DNA of 64,000 nt. It comes from an uncultured Paracoccaceae bacterium (lineage in GTDB: Bacteria > Pseudomonadota > Alphaproteobacteria > Rhodobacterales > Rhodobacteraceae). Positions within the stretch are counted from its first letter, which is position 1. The number at the start of each line of letters is the position of its first letter. The stretch spans positions 124,001 through 188,000 of the forward strand of contig CAKZOU010000069.1 of NCBI GenBank assembly GCA_937138255.1. Direction: 5' to 3'. This document shows, one piece after another, positions 34,325-43,686 of this stretch. A program made the position numbers and the translations under genes. A model generated the notes under the pieces. It searched no databases and was not told the DNA's origin. It saw nothing but the letters and a program-made list of their open reading frames with translations.

Positions 34325-35014
34325 CTAGCCGATGGAATAGCCGGTGCCGCGGACCGTTCGGATCGGATCGGCGAGGTCCGGCAGGCTCAGGGCTTTTCGC
34401 AAACGGCCGATATGCACGTCAACGGTTCTGGTTTCGGTATCAGGGCTTGTCTGCCAGACCCGATCCAGGAGCTGATCGCGGGTCCAGACCCGACCGGGGC
34501 GCTCCATCAGAGTTGCTAGAAGCCTAAACTCGGTCGGACCAAGCGTGATGTCGGTGCCCGCACGCTGGACGCGGTGCGACAGGGGATCGAGCGATATGTC
34601 GTCAACCGTAACCGCCTCGCCCGCCGCGGCGGCGCGAAAACGGCGGAGGTGCGACCTGATCCGCGCAAGCAACTCGGGCAAGGAGTAGGGTTTGGCAAGG
34701 TAGTCATCGGCGCCGGTGTCGAACCCCCGCACCTTGTCCACATCCTCGGCCCGCGCCGACAGCATGATCACAGGAATATCCTTGGTGCGTTTTTGCCGTT
34801 TGAGCCGACGACAGATCTCTATGCCCGACAACGCGGGAAGCATCCAATCTAGCAAAACAAGATCGAAATCTTCTTCGTCGGTGAGCAGGATCGCCTCTTC
34901 TCCATCGCTGGCCTCGGTCACCTGATAGCCTTCACGCATCAGATTGTAAGAGAGCACCGCCCGCTGGGACGGCTCGTCCTCGACCAGAAGGATGCGGGCG
35001 GAGAGCGCGCTCAT
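34325..35014 (-). CDS. phoB: Phosphate regulon response regulator PhoB
   Basis: 229 residues. Receiver domain with acidic pocket (VEDEP) and phospho-acceptor D56 (LVLLDWMLP), KPYSLPELLARI, then an OmpR-type winged helix with TEFRLLATLMERPGRVWTRDQLL and TRTVDVHIGRLRKAL. Activates Pho-box promoters when phosphate is low. Overlaps phoU by 4 nt at the end of the pst operon. Its histidine kinase gene is at the operon's other end, the common alphaproteobacterial order. Confidence 0.96.
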   Translation of the reverse strand: MSALSARILLVEDEPSQRAVLSYNLMREGYQVTEASDGEEAILLTDEEDFDLVLLDWMLPALSGIEICRRLKRQKRTKDIPVIMLSARAEDVDKVRGFDTGADDYLAKPYSLPELLARIRSHLRRFRAAAAGEAVTVDDISLDPLSHRVQRAGTDITLGPTEFRLLATLMERPGRVWTRDQLLDRVWQTSPDTETRTVDVHIGRLRKALSLPDLADPIRTVRGTGYSIG

Positions 35015-35730
35015 TTCGAGGAATCGCCCCCGGGCCGATAGAGGTTTTCCGTGCCCTTCTCGCGTTTTTCGGCGGGCATTTGACCGGTGATCTGATAGAT
35101 CGTCTGGTTCGCGATGGCGACGGCATGATCGCCCATGCGTTCGATGTTCTTGCCGATGAAATGATAGTGCATACAGGCCGTGATCTTCCGTGGGTCTTCG
35201 AGCATGAAGCTCACCAACTCGCGAAAGAAGGCGACATACATCTCATCGACCTCGACATCCCTGTGTCGCACGCTCTCGGCCAGCGTGGCATCTTGCTTGA
35301 GCGTCGCCTCGAGCGCGTCGGTAAGCATTGCCTGCACCTCGCGTGCCATTCGGGAAATCGATCCCGATGCGCCGGGGACCTCGGGCAGATCCAGAAGAAC
35401 GACTGTCCGTTTGGCCAGATTCTTGGCATAGTCCCCGATGCGCTCAAGGTTGGCGACGATACGCATTACGCCAAGGATGGTTCTGAGGTCACTGGCGATC
35501 GGTTGGCGCAAAGCGATAAGCCGCGCACATTCGGCGTGGATGGTTTCGTCGAGCGCGTCGATTTTCTTGTCATCCACCCTGACCTTGGCCGCGAGATCTG
35601 GATCGCGGTCGATCAAAGCCTTGGTCGCACTTTGAATCGCGCTTTCGACAAGGCCGCCCATACGCATCAGGTTGGCCTGAATGCCCTCCAGATCGCGGTC
35701 AAAAGCCGAGGCGATGTGATGTTCCGACAT
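35011..35730 (-). CDS. phoU: Phosphate transport accessory/regulatory protein PhoU
   Basis: 239 residues, two repeated three-helix bundles with the PhoU metal-binding motifs (ESAIQSATKALIDRD; later VDEMYVAFFRELVSFM). PhoU links Pst transport activity to PhoR signalling and limits phosphate uptake. The ATG at 35730 has AGGAG upstream and yields the conserved MSEHHIASAFDRDLE start. Gap to pstB is 16 nt. Confidence 0.95.
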   Translation of the reverse strand: MSEHHIASAFDRDLEGIQANLMRMGGLVESAIQSATKALIDRDPDLAAKVRVDDKKIDALDETIHAECARLIALRQPIASDLRTILGVMRIVANLERIGDYAKNLAKRTVVLLDLPEVPGASGSISRMAREVQAMLTDALEATLKQDATLAESVRHRDVEVDEMYVAFFRELVSFMLEDPRKITACMHYHFIGKNIERMGDHAVAIANQTIYQITGQMPAEKREKGTENLYRPGGDSSK

Positions 35731-35746
35731 TATGGGTCTCCTTGGC

Positions 35747-36508
35747 CTAGCCGATACGGCCTGTGATATAGGATTCTGTGCGCGGATCGGACGGGTTGGT
35801 AAAGATATCGTCCGTATCGCCAAACTCGACCAGCTCGCCCAGATGGAAGAACGCCGTCTTTTGGCTCACTCGAGCGGCCTGTTGCATCGAGTGGGTAACG
35901 ATGACCACCGAGATATTCTTGGCAAGATCGTCGATCAGCTCTTCGATCTGGAAAGTGGCGATTGGATCGAGCGCCGAGCACGGCTCGTCCATAAGCAAGA
36001 CCTCGGGCTGGGTCGCGATGGCGCGCGCAATGCACAGACGCTGCTGCTGGCCACCGGAAAGGCCAGTGCCAGGCGCATCGAGCCTGTCCTTTACTTCGTC
36101 CCAGATCGCGGCGCGGCGGAGGGCATTTTCGACGATGTCGCGCAGATCGGATTTCGATTTGGCCATGCCATGAATCTTTGGCCCATAGGCGACATTATCA
36201 AAGATCGATTTGGGGAAAGGATTGGGCTTTTGAAACACCATCCCGACCCGTGCACGCAGGGTCACCGGATCGACGCGCGGATCGTAGATATTCTCGCCAT
36301 CAAGCGTAATTGTGCCCTCAACCCGGCAAGTGTCGATCGTGTCGTTCATCCGGTTGAGGCACCGCAGAAACGTCGATTTTCCGCAGCCGGAGGGGCCGAT
36401 AAAGGCGGTGACGGATTTGCTGCCGATATCGACATTCACGCCCTTGATCGCATGGGTATCGCCGTAAAAGACGTTGCACGCACGGGCGCTGATTTTCGAA
36501 GCACTCAT
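35747..36508 (-). CDS. pstB: Phosphate ABC transporter ATP-binding protein PstB
   Basis: 253 residues, typical length. Walker [10 protein letters not shown], signature [14 protein letters not shown], Walker [14 protein letters not shown] and H-loop VTHSMQQA. Couples ATP hydrolysis to phosphate import through PstAC. RBS AAAGG is visible. Nothing unusual. Confidence 0.97.
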   Translation of the reverse strand: MSASKISARACNVFYGDTHAIKGVNVDIGSKSVTAFIGPSGCGKSTFLRCLNRMNDTIDTCRVEGTITLDGENIYDPRVDPVTLRARVGMVFQKPNPFPKSIFDNVAYGPKIHGMAKSKSDLRDIVENALRRAAIWDEVKDRLDAPGTGLSGGQQQRLCIARAIATQPEVLLMDEPCSALDPIATFQIEELIDDLAKNISVVIVTHSMQQAARVSQKTAFFHLGELVEFGDTDDIFTNPSDPRTESYITGRIG

Positions 36509-36538
36509 TCAACTTGGCCTTTCAGAATTGCCATGAAC

Positions 36539-37861
36539 CTACCACCGCCGTTCAAATCGGCGGCGCAGGAGGATCGCGACGGCGTTCATCGCGACCAAAA
36601 ACACAAGAAGGACAATGATCCCGCCCCAAGCGCGTTCATAGAACGCGGGGTCGGCTCGTTTTGCCCATTCGAAAATCTGCGCCGGAAGGGCGCTATTCGG
36701 CGCCAAAAGCGCGTCACCCATCGTTTCTGGCGTTGTCGAGGCGATAAAGCCGACCATGCCAATCAGAAGAAGCGGAGCGGTTTCCCCCAAAGCCTGAGCC
36801 AGACCGATAATCGTCCCCGTCAGGATGCCGGGCGCGGCAAGCGGCAGGACATGGTGAAATACCGCCTGCATTCTTGAAGCGCCAACGCCGAGGGCGGCAT
36901 CGCGGATCGAGGGCGGCACGGATTTCATCGCGGCGCGCGACGAGATGATGATCGTGGGCAGGGTCATCAGCGACAAGACAAGCCCCCCGACCAAGGGGGC
37001 CGACATCGGCAGATGCAGAATATTGATAAAGACCGCGAGGCCAAGAATACCGAAAACGATCGACGGAACGGCGGCGAGGTTCGAGATATTGACCTCGATC
37101 AGATCTGTCAGCCGGTTCTTGGGGGCAAATTCCTCGAGGTAGATCGAGGCAGAAACCCCGACCGGCAAGGTCAAGACAAGAACCACCAGCATCATCGCCA
37201 GAGAGCCAAGCATCGCGGTGCCGATCCCTGCCGCTTCGGGCCGCTGATCCGAGGCATCAGAGCCAAGGATGAAATCAAGATTGAACCGCTTGACCAGAGC
37301 GCCTGCGGCAACCAGCTGATCCACAGCATCAAGCTGTTCGGCCGAAATCATCTTGTCGTCGGCAATGCTTTCGCGAGTCACCCGCCCTTTGAGGTAGCCA
37401 TCCACCCGAGCATTCACGAGGAAATCGAATGAGACGGTACGGCCAATCCGCGAAGTGTCGGCGACCACAAAATCCCTTAGGTCCGATACCGCAGATTTCG
37501 AGAGTAGCTTGGCGATATCCTTGGCCCGAAGGTCGGTCTGGATATTTTGGGTTTCGATCAAGCGCTCGGCGGCAGCGGTCAGCAGCGGATCATAGCCGAA
37601 AGTCGTAACCTTCTTGATTTCTTCGATGTCGCGGTTGCCGTTCTTGTCGAGCTTGCTCTCAAGAAGCTCAACCTCGAGCGTCAGATAACTTTGCTGAAAT
37701 GCACCAAGCCCGTTGCCGATCACCGTTCCCAATAGGACCGCCAAAAGAGCAAGACCCGCAAGGATCGCCGCTAGGCCATAGAGCTTGAAGCGGGCATCGG
37801 CCCGCTTGCGGCTCTGGATATGCGGATCTGCCGCGAAAAGAGACTTTGACCGAAGCGTCAT
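36539..37861 (-). CDS. pstA: Phosphate ABC transporter permease PstA
   Basis: 440 residues, longer than the roughly 295-residue E. coli PstA because of an N-terminal extension (about 1-190, DUF3333-like) between the first helix and the permease core. The core contains LPTIIISSRAAMKSVPPSIRDAALGVGASRMQAV, the EAA-loop region. Overlaps pstC by 4 nt (ATGA). The extension is frequent in alphaproteobacteria and should lie largely in the periplasm. Confidence 0.94.
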   Translation of the reverse strand: MTLRSKSLFAADPHIQSRKRADARFKLYGLAAILAGLALLAVLLGTVIGNGLGAFQQSYLTLEVELLESKLDKNGNRDIEEIKKVTTFGYDPLLTAAAERLIETQNIQTDLRAKDIAKLLSKSAVSDLRDFVVADTSRIGRTVSFDFLVNARVDGYLKGRVTRESIADDKMISAEQLDAVDQLVAAGALVKRFNLDFILGSDASDQRPEAAGIGTAMLGSLAMMLVVLVLTLPVGVSASIYLEEFAPKNRLTDLIEVNISNLAAVPSIVFGILGLAVFINILHLPMSAPLVGGLVLSLMTLPTIIISSRAAMKSVPPSIRDAALGVGASRMQAVFHHVLPLAAPGILTGTIIGLAQALGETAPLLLIGMVGFIASTTPETMGDALLAPNSALPAQIFEWAKRADPAFYERAWGGIIVLLVFLVAMNAVAILLRRRFERRW

Positions 37862-38814
37862 TCGTACTGCTCCCGATATTTGCGGACGACAGCCAACGCG
37901 ACGATATTGAGCCCGAGTGTCAGCACGAAAAGGCTGATGCCCAGCGCGAAGGCGACCAGCGTTTCAGGGCTGGTGAAATCGCTATCGCCGGTGAGCTGGC
38001 TGACAATGCGGGTGGTAATGGTTGTCATCGCCTCAAAGGGGTTGCCGGAAATCTTGGCGACCGCCCCTGCGCCCATCACAACGATCATGGTTTCCCCGAT
38101 CGCCCGCGAGGCGGCCAGAAGGATCGCGCCAACGACCCCCGGCAATGCGGCAGGCAGGACGACCTGACGGATCGTCTCGGAGCGGGTGGCGCCAAGGCCG
38201 AGCGAGCCATCCCGTAGAGACTGCGGAACGGCATTGATGATGTCGTCCGACAGTGACGACACAAAGGGGATCAGCATGATCCCCATCACGAGCCCCGCGG
38301 TCAGCACAGAACTGGCCCCGGCCATCCAGCTCACGCCAAAGACGCCACCTTCGCCAAAGAGCCGAACGAGCCCCGGGCCGACTGTGATGAGGGCGAAGAG
38401 GCCGTAAACGATGGTCGGAATACCGGCGAGAAGCTCAAGCAAGGGTTTGGCTGTTGCCCGCACCTTGGGGCCAGCGAATTCAGCAAGATAGACCGCCGCG
38501 AAGAGCCCGACGGGAACCGCAACAAAAAGCGCCACGGCCGAGATATAGAGCGTGCCCCAAAGGAGCGGCAGAATGGCAAGCTCTGAGTCTCCCCGGAAAT
38601 TGGGCGACCAGGTGCTACCGAAAAAGAATTTGGTCCAGTCGTAGATCCGAAAGAAATGAACCGTCTCAAACGCCATCGAAAGCACGATTCCGATCGTGAC
38701 AAGAATGGCGATAGAAGCCGCCGAAATCAGCAGCCCCATGACGATTGCCTCAAGCCGCCTCTGGCGGCTGCGTCTTTGGCTCTGGCGGCTGTCGGTTAGA
38801 AGGAGGCCGGTCAT
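37858..38814 (-). CDS. pstC: Phosphate ABC transporter permease PstC
   Basis: 318 residues, six predicted helices. The EAA-type loop is INAVPQSLRDGSLGLGATRSETIRQVVLP. It forms the phosphate channel with PstA. It follows pstS after a 68-nt gap with a strong hairpin and overlaps pstA. Confidence 0.95.
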   Translation of the reverse strand: MTGLLLTDSRQSQRRSRQRRLEAIVMGLLISAASIAILVTIGIVLSMAFETVHFFRIYDWTKFFFGSTWSPNFRGDSELAILPLLWGTLYISAVALFVAVPVGLFAAVYLAEFAGPKVRATAKPLLELLAGIPTIVYGLFALITVGPGLVRLFGEGGVFGVSWMAGASSVLTAGLVMGIMLIPFVSSLSDDIINAVPQSLRDGSLGLGATRSETIRQVVLPAALPGVVGAILLAASRAIGETMIVVMGAGAVAKISGNPFEAMTTITTRIVSQLTGDSDFTSPETLVAFALGISLFVLTLGLNIVALAVVRKYREQYE

Positions 38815-38838
38815 GTGTCTGCCTGTCTTTACGGAACG

Positions 38839-38860
38839 AGGGGGCGCAGTTGCGCCCCCT
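38839..38860 (-). terminator. Hairpin between pstS and pstC
   Basis: AGGGGGCGCA and TGCGCCCCCT form a perfect 10-bp stem with a 2-nt centre. It lies 23 nt after the pstS stop on the transcript; no T-run. Likely reduces read-through or protects the pstS 3' end so that binding protein exceeds permease. Confidence 0.6.
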
Positions 38861-38882
38861 GTGAGATTAGCTCAGAAATCGG

Positions 38883-39911
38883 TCAGTTCATCAGCCGTTC
38901 TTCGGCAACCGCAGCCTGGGTCTCGGCCAGTTCGGGATCAGACACCAAACCATATTCGGCCAGCGGGCCGTCAGGCCCGGCAACTTCGTCCATGAGGAAG
39001 AATTCCGCATAGTCCTTCAGCCCGGGGATCTCGGCCAGATGCGCGGCCTTGATATAGAAGTAGAGCGGGCGCGACACCGGATAATCTCCGTTGGCGATGG
39101 TCTCAACCGAAGGAGCAACGCCCGACATGGTCGCAACGCGCAGCTTGTCTGTGTTGCTCTCATAAAACGAGAGGCCAAACACACCGATCCCGTTGGGGTT
39201 GGAGCTGATCCGCGCGAGGGTTTCGGTATAGTCCCCGTCGATATCGACCGAGAGGCCATCGGTGCGGAGGATCATACAGGCCTTTTCCGCCTCTTTCTTG
39301 TCGCCGCCGTTTTCGGCCATGATGGCATCAAACGCGCCCGTAGCTTCACATCCGGCCAGAATGACCTTCTCTTCGAAAACTTCGCGGGTGCCGTGCTTGG
39401 TGCCGGGAATGAAGGCGAGGATCGGCTGATCCGGCAGAGCCGGGTTCACCTGCGCCCATGAGGTGTTGGGGTTGTCGACAAGAGCGCCCTCAACCAGAAC
39501 CTTGTCGGACAGGGCGCCGAACCAGTCAGCCGGTGTAAAAGCAAACTCGGCGCCGGACTTGTCAGAGGCAAACACGATGCCGTCATAACCGATGCGAACC
39601 TCGATGATCTCGGTCACGCCGGCGGCGGCGCAGGCTTCGATCTCGCTGGATTTGATCGGCCGCGATGCGTTGGCGATGTCGATTGTGTTCTCGCCGACGC
39701 CCTCGCAGAACCGCTTGAGACCGGCCGAAGAGCCGCCCGATTCAACAACCGGTGTCGGATAGTCGAAGTTTTCACCAAAGGCCTCGGCAACGATCGAGGC
39801 GTAGGGAAGTACGGTGGAAGATCCGGCGATCTGGATACGGTCGCGCGCAACGGCGGCACCCGCGGAAACGGTGAGGATCGCGGCAGCGGCGACAAGCCTC
39901 GTCATGGTCAT
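38883..39911 (-). CDS. pstS: Periplasmic phosphate-binding protein PstS
   Basis: 342 residues. Signal peptide of about 23 residues ending AVA, followed by the PstS phosphate-binding start IAGSSTVLPY. Later, ESGGSSAGLKRFCEGVG forms another phosphate contact loop. Delivers phosphate to PstAC. The ATG at 39911 has CAGGAG upstream. A Pho box with 11-bp direct repeats lies 78-99 nt upstream, and phoR precedes it. Confidence 0.95.
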   Translation of the reverse strand: MTMTRLVAAAAILTVSAGAAVARDRIQIAGSSTVLPYASIVAEAFGENFDYPTPVVESGGSSAGLKRFCEGVGENTIDIANASRPIKSSEIEACAAAGVTEIIEVRIGYDGIVFASDKSGAEFAFTPADWFGALSDKVLVEGALVDNPNTSWAQVNPALPDQPILAFIPGTKHGTREVFEEKVILAGCEATGAFDAIMAENGGDKKEAEKACMILRTDGLSVDIDGDYTETLARISSNPNGIGVFGLSFYESNTDKLRVATMSGVAPSVETIANGDYPVSRPLYFYIKAAHLAEIPGLKDYAEFFLMDEVAGPDGPLAEYGLVSDPELAETQAAVAEERLMN

Positions 39912-39988
39912 TTGCAGCTCCTGTAGCATGGCGGTCGTTTGTGACACGCCGCCTGAGTAGGACGATTCTGCAAAGTTTTTACGACGGT

Positions 39989-40010
39989 CGTGTAACAGCC
40001 GTGTAACATC
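39989..40010 (-). promoter_or_regulatory. Pho box upstream of pstS
   Basis: Two adjacent 11-nt direct repeats, CGTGTAACAGC and CGTGTAACATC on the plus strand, read GATGTTACACG and GCTGTTACACG on the coding strand. The 11-bp phasing and TGT-A-C cores match PhoB-binding sites. It is in the 119-nt gap between phoR and pstS, so phosphate starvation should induce pstSCAB-phoU-phoB. Confidence 0.7.
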
Positions 40011-40030
40011 TGCCGTCGAAACGAATTGCT

Positions 40031-41062
40031 TCAATAAACAGGAAGCAGGGCCGTAAAGGTGCTTCCTTTTCCTAGCGTGCTTTCGACAATAAGGCGCCCG
40101 CGATGTCGCTCGATCGCGTGTTTGACGATGGCAAGGCCAAGCCCCGTCCCACCCATCCCGCGCGAGCGGTGCCTGTCAATCCGATAGAAACGCTCTGTTA
40201 GACGCGGCAGATGTCGGGGTTCTATCCCTTCGCCATAATCGCGCACCCTGATGGCCACGACCCGCCCCTTCAGCGGTCTGGCATCATCAATTTCTTCAAT
40301 CAGGATATCGACCTTTCCGCCCGACCGTCCGTATTTCGCCGCGTTCTCGATGAGGTTGTTGAAGACATGGCGCAGAAGATCCTGATCCACCAAGGCCATC
40401 ACCGGAGCCTCGGGAGCAGACACGCTGATGCTCACCCCCATATTCGCGGCCTTTTCCGTCAAGAGTTCGACCGATTGCGAAACTAGTTTTCGAATATCGG
40501 CAGGTGTCCGTTCGGCCAGATAGCCGCTTTCCACCCGCGCAAGCGAAAGGAGGTCCGAGACCAATCGGTTCATCCGGGCGACTTCTTCGCCAATGATGTC
40601 GAGAAACCGTGCCTGTGCAGCTGGATCGTCGCCCGCCGCTCCCTTGAGCGTCTCGACGATGCCGGACATGGCTGTCAGGGGCGTTCGCAGCTCGTGGCTG
40701 ACATTCGCAACGAAATCGGTCCGCAACCGTCCGATTTCGAGGGCTTCGGTCTTGTCCCGAAGCACCAGCAGGATACCAAAATCTGCCCCTAGGGAGCGAG
40801 AAGTCGCAGAAAACGTCCGCATACGTCGGCCGTCTGAGAAATCAAATTCGCTTTCTTGTGGTGTTTCATCGCGCAAGGCGGCCTCAGCCGCGTCAAGCAC
40901 GTCAGGAGCGCGGATTACCGTTGCCAAAAGTCGCCCTGCCAAATCACTACTCAAGACTTCGCGCGCGAGGCGGTTGGCTGCCTTGATCCGCAAACCTTGA
41001 TCGATAATCAATGCAGGCAGCGGAACCGCTTCGATGAACGCATTGGTAGATGGTCCGTCCAA
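40031..41062 (-). CDS. phoR: Phosphate regulon sensor histidine kinase PhoR (soluble form)
   Basis: 343 residues. An N-terminal PAS domain (about 8-100), HisKA with H123 in VSHELRTPLTAM, and HATPase with N-box NLIENAAKYG, G1 RDYGEGI and G2 GMGGTGLGLAIV. It lacks the N-terminal transmembrane helices of E. coli PhoR, so it must sense Pst/PhoU activity from the cytosol or through protein contacts. The start codon is TTG with GGAG 7 nt upstream. First gene of the pho-pst run. Confidence 0.92.
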   Translation of the reverse strand: MDGPSTNAFIEAVPLPALIIDQGLRIKAANRLAREVLSSDLAGRLLATVIRAPDVLDAAEAALRDETPQESEFDFSDGRRMRTFSATSRSLGADFGILLVLRDKTEALEIGRLRTDFVANVSHELRTPLTAMSGIVETLKGAAGDDPAAQARFLDIIGEEVARMNRLVSDLLSLARVESGYLAERTPADIRKLVSQSVELLTEKAANMGVSISVSAPEAPVMALVDQDLLRHVFNNLIENAAKYGRSGGKVDILIEEIDDARPLKGRVVAIRVRDYGEGIEPRHLPRLTERFYRIDRHRSRGMGGTGLGLAIVKHAIERHRGRLIVESTLGKGSTFTALLPVY

Positions 41063-41156
41063 GGCTGTGCTCCGTGTTGGGGCGGTTGGTTTCTACACCC
41101 GATGTCAAAGATGCATATCAACCCTAAAGTTCGCAACCGCGACCTTCGGTAAAGGC

Positions 41157-41190
41157 GCCAGAGGGTTCGCCAGCGGAATATGCCTCTGGC
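41157..41190 (-). terminator. Candidate hairpin after the four-gene ligase/acyltransferase operon
   Basis: GCCAGAGG and CCTCTGGC pair over 8 bp with an 18-nt loop, 11 nt beyond the C45 gene stop on the transcribed strand. There is no T-run, so termination is uncertain. Confidence 0.35.
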
Positions 41191-41201
41191 AACACCACAC
41201 C

Positions 41202-42197
41202 CTAGCCGAGCAACACCCTCGGCCCTTCGTCGGGGGTGTGGATCACCATCTCGCCGTCGACTGGCCCCGCGATGTCGAACGCCCATGTCCCCTTCGGCCA
41301 GCGCAGCTCCATCTGGCCAAGGCGCGGGCGGTAGACGGCGGTGTAGAGGGTTCCGAACCCTAGGGAGAATGCTGTCGAGAAAAGTGGCGGTCGCAGAAAA
41401 GCGCCGATGAATTTCTCTTCGGTATCAGGATGGAGCATCATTCGGTTCAACAGGAACCGCTCGCGCTCGACGGTGGCGGTCAGCCTTGCGTGCGCGGTCC
41501 ATTCCACCTGTTCCTGATGGTTCGTGGCCACGGTGGCATTGGTGATCTGGGCGGGGCGGTCAGGGGCCATCCGCGCGGTCAGGAACTGGCGCTTGGCATC
41601 AAGGACCGTCACGTTATAGCTCATGTGCGTGGGCAAGCGTGCGAGCACCGCGCCCGCCTCTTCGGCCGTTTCGCAGGTCTGCAGCACATAGCGCAGAATG
41701 AGCGGCACGCCAAAGCCGTCACCCACCACATGACGCCCGCCGAAAGTGAGCGAAATCGCGAGCCCGGCATCGTTCATGCCGTCGACCAGGCCCCAAAGCC
41801 CGTCGGAGACGCCGATCACGGTTCGCCCGAGCCAACCTGTCCGCATGATCAGCCTGTCGAAGGAGTTAGGGCTGTAATCATAGTTGCGCACTAGAACCGG
41901 CTCTTTCCCCGGCCAGATCGCCTGCGAGCAGGACGTCAGATAGGCGGGCGGGCAATAGAGCGAGAGGAACCGCGCCTGAAGATCGCCGCCGCCGGCCAGT
42001 TCGCAGAGGCGGTCATAGAGCGGCAGAAGCTCGGGCATATGCGCCTTGAGGGCGCGGCGGCTCTCCCAATAGGACGGGCGCGTCTCGACCCCGTCGCGCG
42101 ACCACCAGCGATAATAGTCCGGCCAATACTCGGCAAACAACCCGGCCCATTTCGGGCCGGGCTCTGCTTCGTCAATGGCGCGCCAGAGGCTGTCCAA
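41202..42197 (-). CDS. C45-family autoproteolytic acyltransferase/hydrolase
   Basis: 331 residues. The fold is that of acyl-CoA:6-aminopenicillanate acyltransferase (IAT, peptidase family C45): these Ntn enzymes self-cleave before a cysteine that becomes the nucleophile. The candidate is C90 in YLTSCSQAIW, followed by LVRNYDYSP and GLWGLVDGMNDAGLAISLTFGG, the conserved core that contacts substrate; GVPLILRYVLQTCETAEEA and a late ATVATNHQE match the second half. It has no signal peptide. The start is TTG, supported by AAGGAA 7 nt upstream. It is the last gene after the ATP-grasp gene (17 nt), suggesting acyl or aminoacyl exchange on an amide product. Substrate unknown. Confidence 0.85.
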   Translation of the reverse strand: MDSLWRAIDEAEPGPKWAGLFAEYWPDYYRWWSRDGVETRPSYWESRRALKAHMPELLPLYDRLCELAGGGDLQARFLSLYCPPAYLTSCSQAIWPGKEPVLVRNYDYSPNSFDRLIMRTGWLGRTVIGVSDGLWGLVDGMNDAGLAISLTFGGRHVVGDGFGVPLILRYVLQTCETAEEAGAVLARLPTHMSYNVTVLDAKRQFLTARMAPDRPAQITNATVATNHQEQVEWTAHARLTATVERERFLLNRMMLHPDTEEKFIGAFLRPPLFSTAFSLGFGTLYTAVYRPRLGQMELRWPKGTWAFDIAGPVDGEMVIHTPDEGPRVLLG

Positions 42198-42214
42198 GAA
42201 CCCGTTCCTTCAGA

Positions 42215-43675
42215 TCAGAGAATCTTGAAGGCAGGCTCTCCCTGAACCGGACCAGAGTCCAGCGAGGCAAGGGGCCGCGCCTCAAAGCTCGACTTGATAC
42301 CGTGGATCCAGCGCTTTGCCCGTTCATTCAGATTGAACCCCGGCGTCATCGACCGGCCCCGCGTGACCAGAATACCGAGGTCCGCCCCCTCATAGCGATA
42401 GTCGCCCTCTTTCTGGATCCGCAGAAAGAAGGCCTCGTTCTCGTTCTCGACGGCGCGGCGGTGATAGTCGAAGCGGTCAAAGACCACGCGGCCATCCTCG
42501 AGCATCTTGTAGATGCCGCTTTGCGGCGCCTTGGTGATGAGATCGACGCTGTCTTCGGTGTGCTTGATCACCATCTGGCTCCAGCCGTCGATCATGTCGG
42601 GATCGGCCCAGCGGGCGTTCAGCTCGTCCACGTCGAGCGTGAACTTGGCGTTCGAAAACTCGAGAAGGTGGAACAGGAAGAGCGGCGCATCGGCATGGGC
42701 AAAGGCTGCGTGGTTGGTCATCGAGCTTGCGCCGGTGATGCGCGGGTTCAACTCGCCAAGCCAGAGATCGCCGGTCTTTTTGTCGATCAGGAAGTCGAGC
42801 TCGAAATAGCCACGATAGCCTTCCTTGCGGAGCTGTTCGCCGAACTTGAAGGTCAGATCGCGCGCCTGCTGGCGCACCTTGGGGGAAAAGGCGGTTGCGA
42901 AAATCTCGTTGCCGCACCAGCCGCCGCGATAGGGGGTCAGATCCTTGAAGCCGACAAGCTCGGTCATCAGGGGGCCGACGATGGTCCCTTCGGAAGTGCA
43001 GCAGGCTTCGATCGCCGAGCCACGACAATCGATCCGCTTCATGATCTTGATTTCACCCTGACCCACGATCTCGCTCTCGTGGCGGCGGAAATCGGCCTCG
43101 GACTTGATGAAGAAGGTGGTGTGGCCGCTGTCGCCAAAGGCCGATTGCAACACGAGATCGCGCCCGATCCCGGCCTTGTCGCTCACCTCGCAGAGCTGTT
43201 TGTAGCTCTCGACAACCGCAAGCGTATTGGGGACCGACGGCACGCCCGCCTTGTTGCCCACGCGCACGGTTTCGATCTTGTTGTCCATCCGGGTGCGCAG
43301 CTTGGCCCTGGGGAACCAGACATCGGCGCCAAGTTCTTTGGCCAGCCGCTCGGTCTCTTCGTCGAACATCAGGAAAACAAACTTGGGCTTGCCGCCACGG
43401 CGCTTGACGAGGTCGATCACCTCCTTGTGCTGCAGGAGATAGTTGTTGATGTCCTCGATCGACTGGAATTCGGCGTGCGGCTGCTCGGAGGGGCAAAACA
43501 CGTTGGGATGCCGGCCGTCATAACAGTCGATATAGCATATGTATTTGAAATTCTTGCACCATTCGTCAATGCCAAGGAGGTTGAAATTGGTGGCCGAGAT
43601 GAAATAGACCGGATCCTCGTTGCGATGAAAGAACCGGCGGATCTCGGAAATATTCTTGAGTTGACGCTTCGCCAT
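42215..43675 (-). CDS. ATP-grasp ligase (biotin-carboxylase-like, unassigned substrate)
   Basis: 486 residues. Preatp-grasp N-terminal region (about 1-130), then an ATP-grasp domain: LVLQSAFGDSGHTTFF (glycine loop, about 173-188), KIMKRID (hinge), a magnesium-binding ELDFLIDKKTGDLWLGELNPRITGAS and a C-terminal tail of about 150 residues not typical of biotin carboxylase. ATP-grasp enzymes form acylphosphates and join a carboxyl to an amine or thiol. No biotin carboxyl carrier gene is nearby, so a carboxylase is unlikely despite similarity. It lies 11 nt after the decarboxylase gene and has GGAGG before the ATG. Best reading: amide ligase of an uncharacterised small-molecule pathway. Confidence 0.82.
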   Translation of the reverse strand: MAKRQLKNISEIRRFFHRNEDPVYFISATNFNLLGIDEWCKNFKYICYIDCYDGRHPNVFCPSEQPHAEFQSIEDINNYLLQHKEVIDLVKRRGGKPKFVFLMFDEETERLAKELGADVWFPRAKLRTRMDNKIETVRVGNKAGVPSVPNTLAVVESYKQLCEVSDKAGIGRDLVLQSAFGDSGHTTFFIKSEADFRRHESEIVGQGEIKIMKRIDCRGSAIEACCTSEGTIVGPLMTELVGFKDLTPYRGGWCGNEIFATAFSPKVRQQARDLTFKFGEQLRKEGYRGYFELDFLIDKKTGDLWLGELNPRITGASSMTNHAAFAHADAPLFLFHLLEFSNAKFTLDVDELNARWADPDMIDGWSQMVIKHTEDSVDLITKAPQSGIYKMLEDGRVVFDRFDYHRRAVENENEAFFLRIQKEGDYRYEGADLGILVTRGRSMTPGFNLNERAKRWIHGIKSSFEARPLASLDSGPVQGEPAFKIL

Positions 43676-43686
43676 AACAAACCTCC

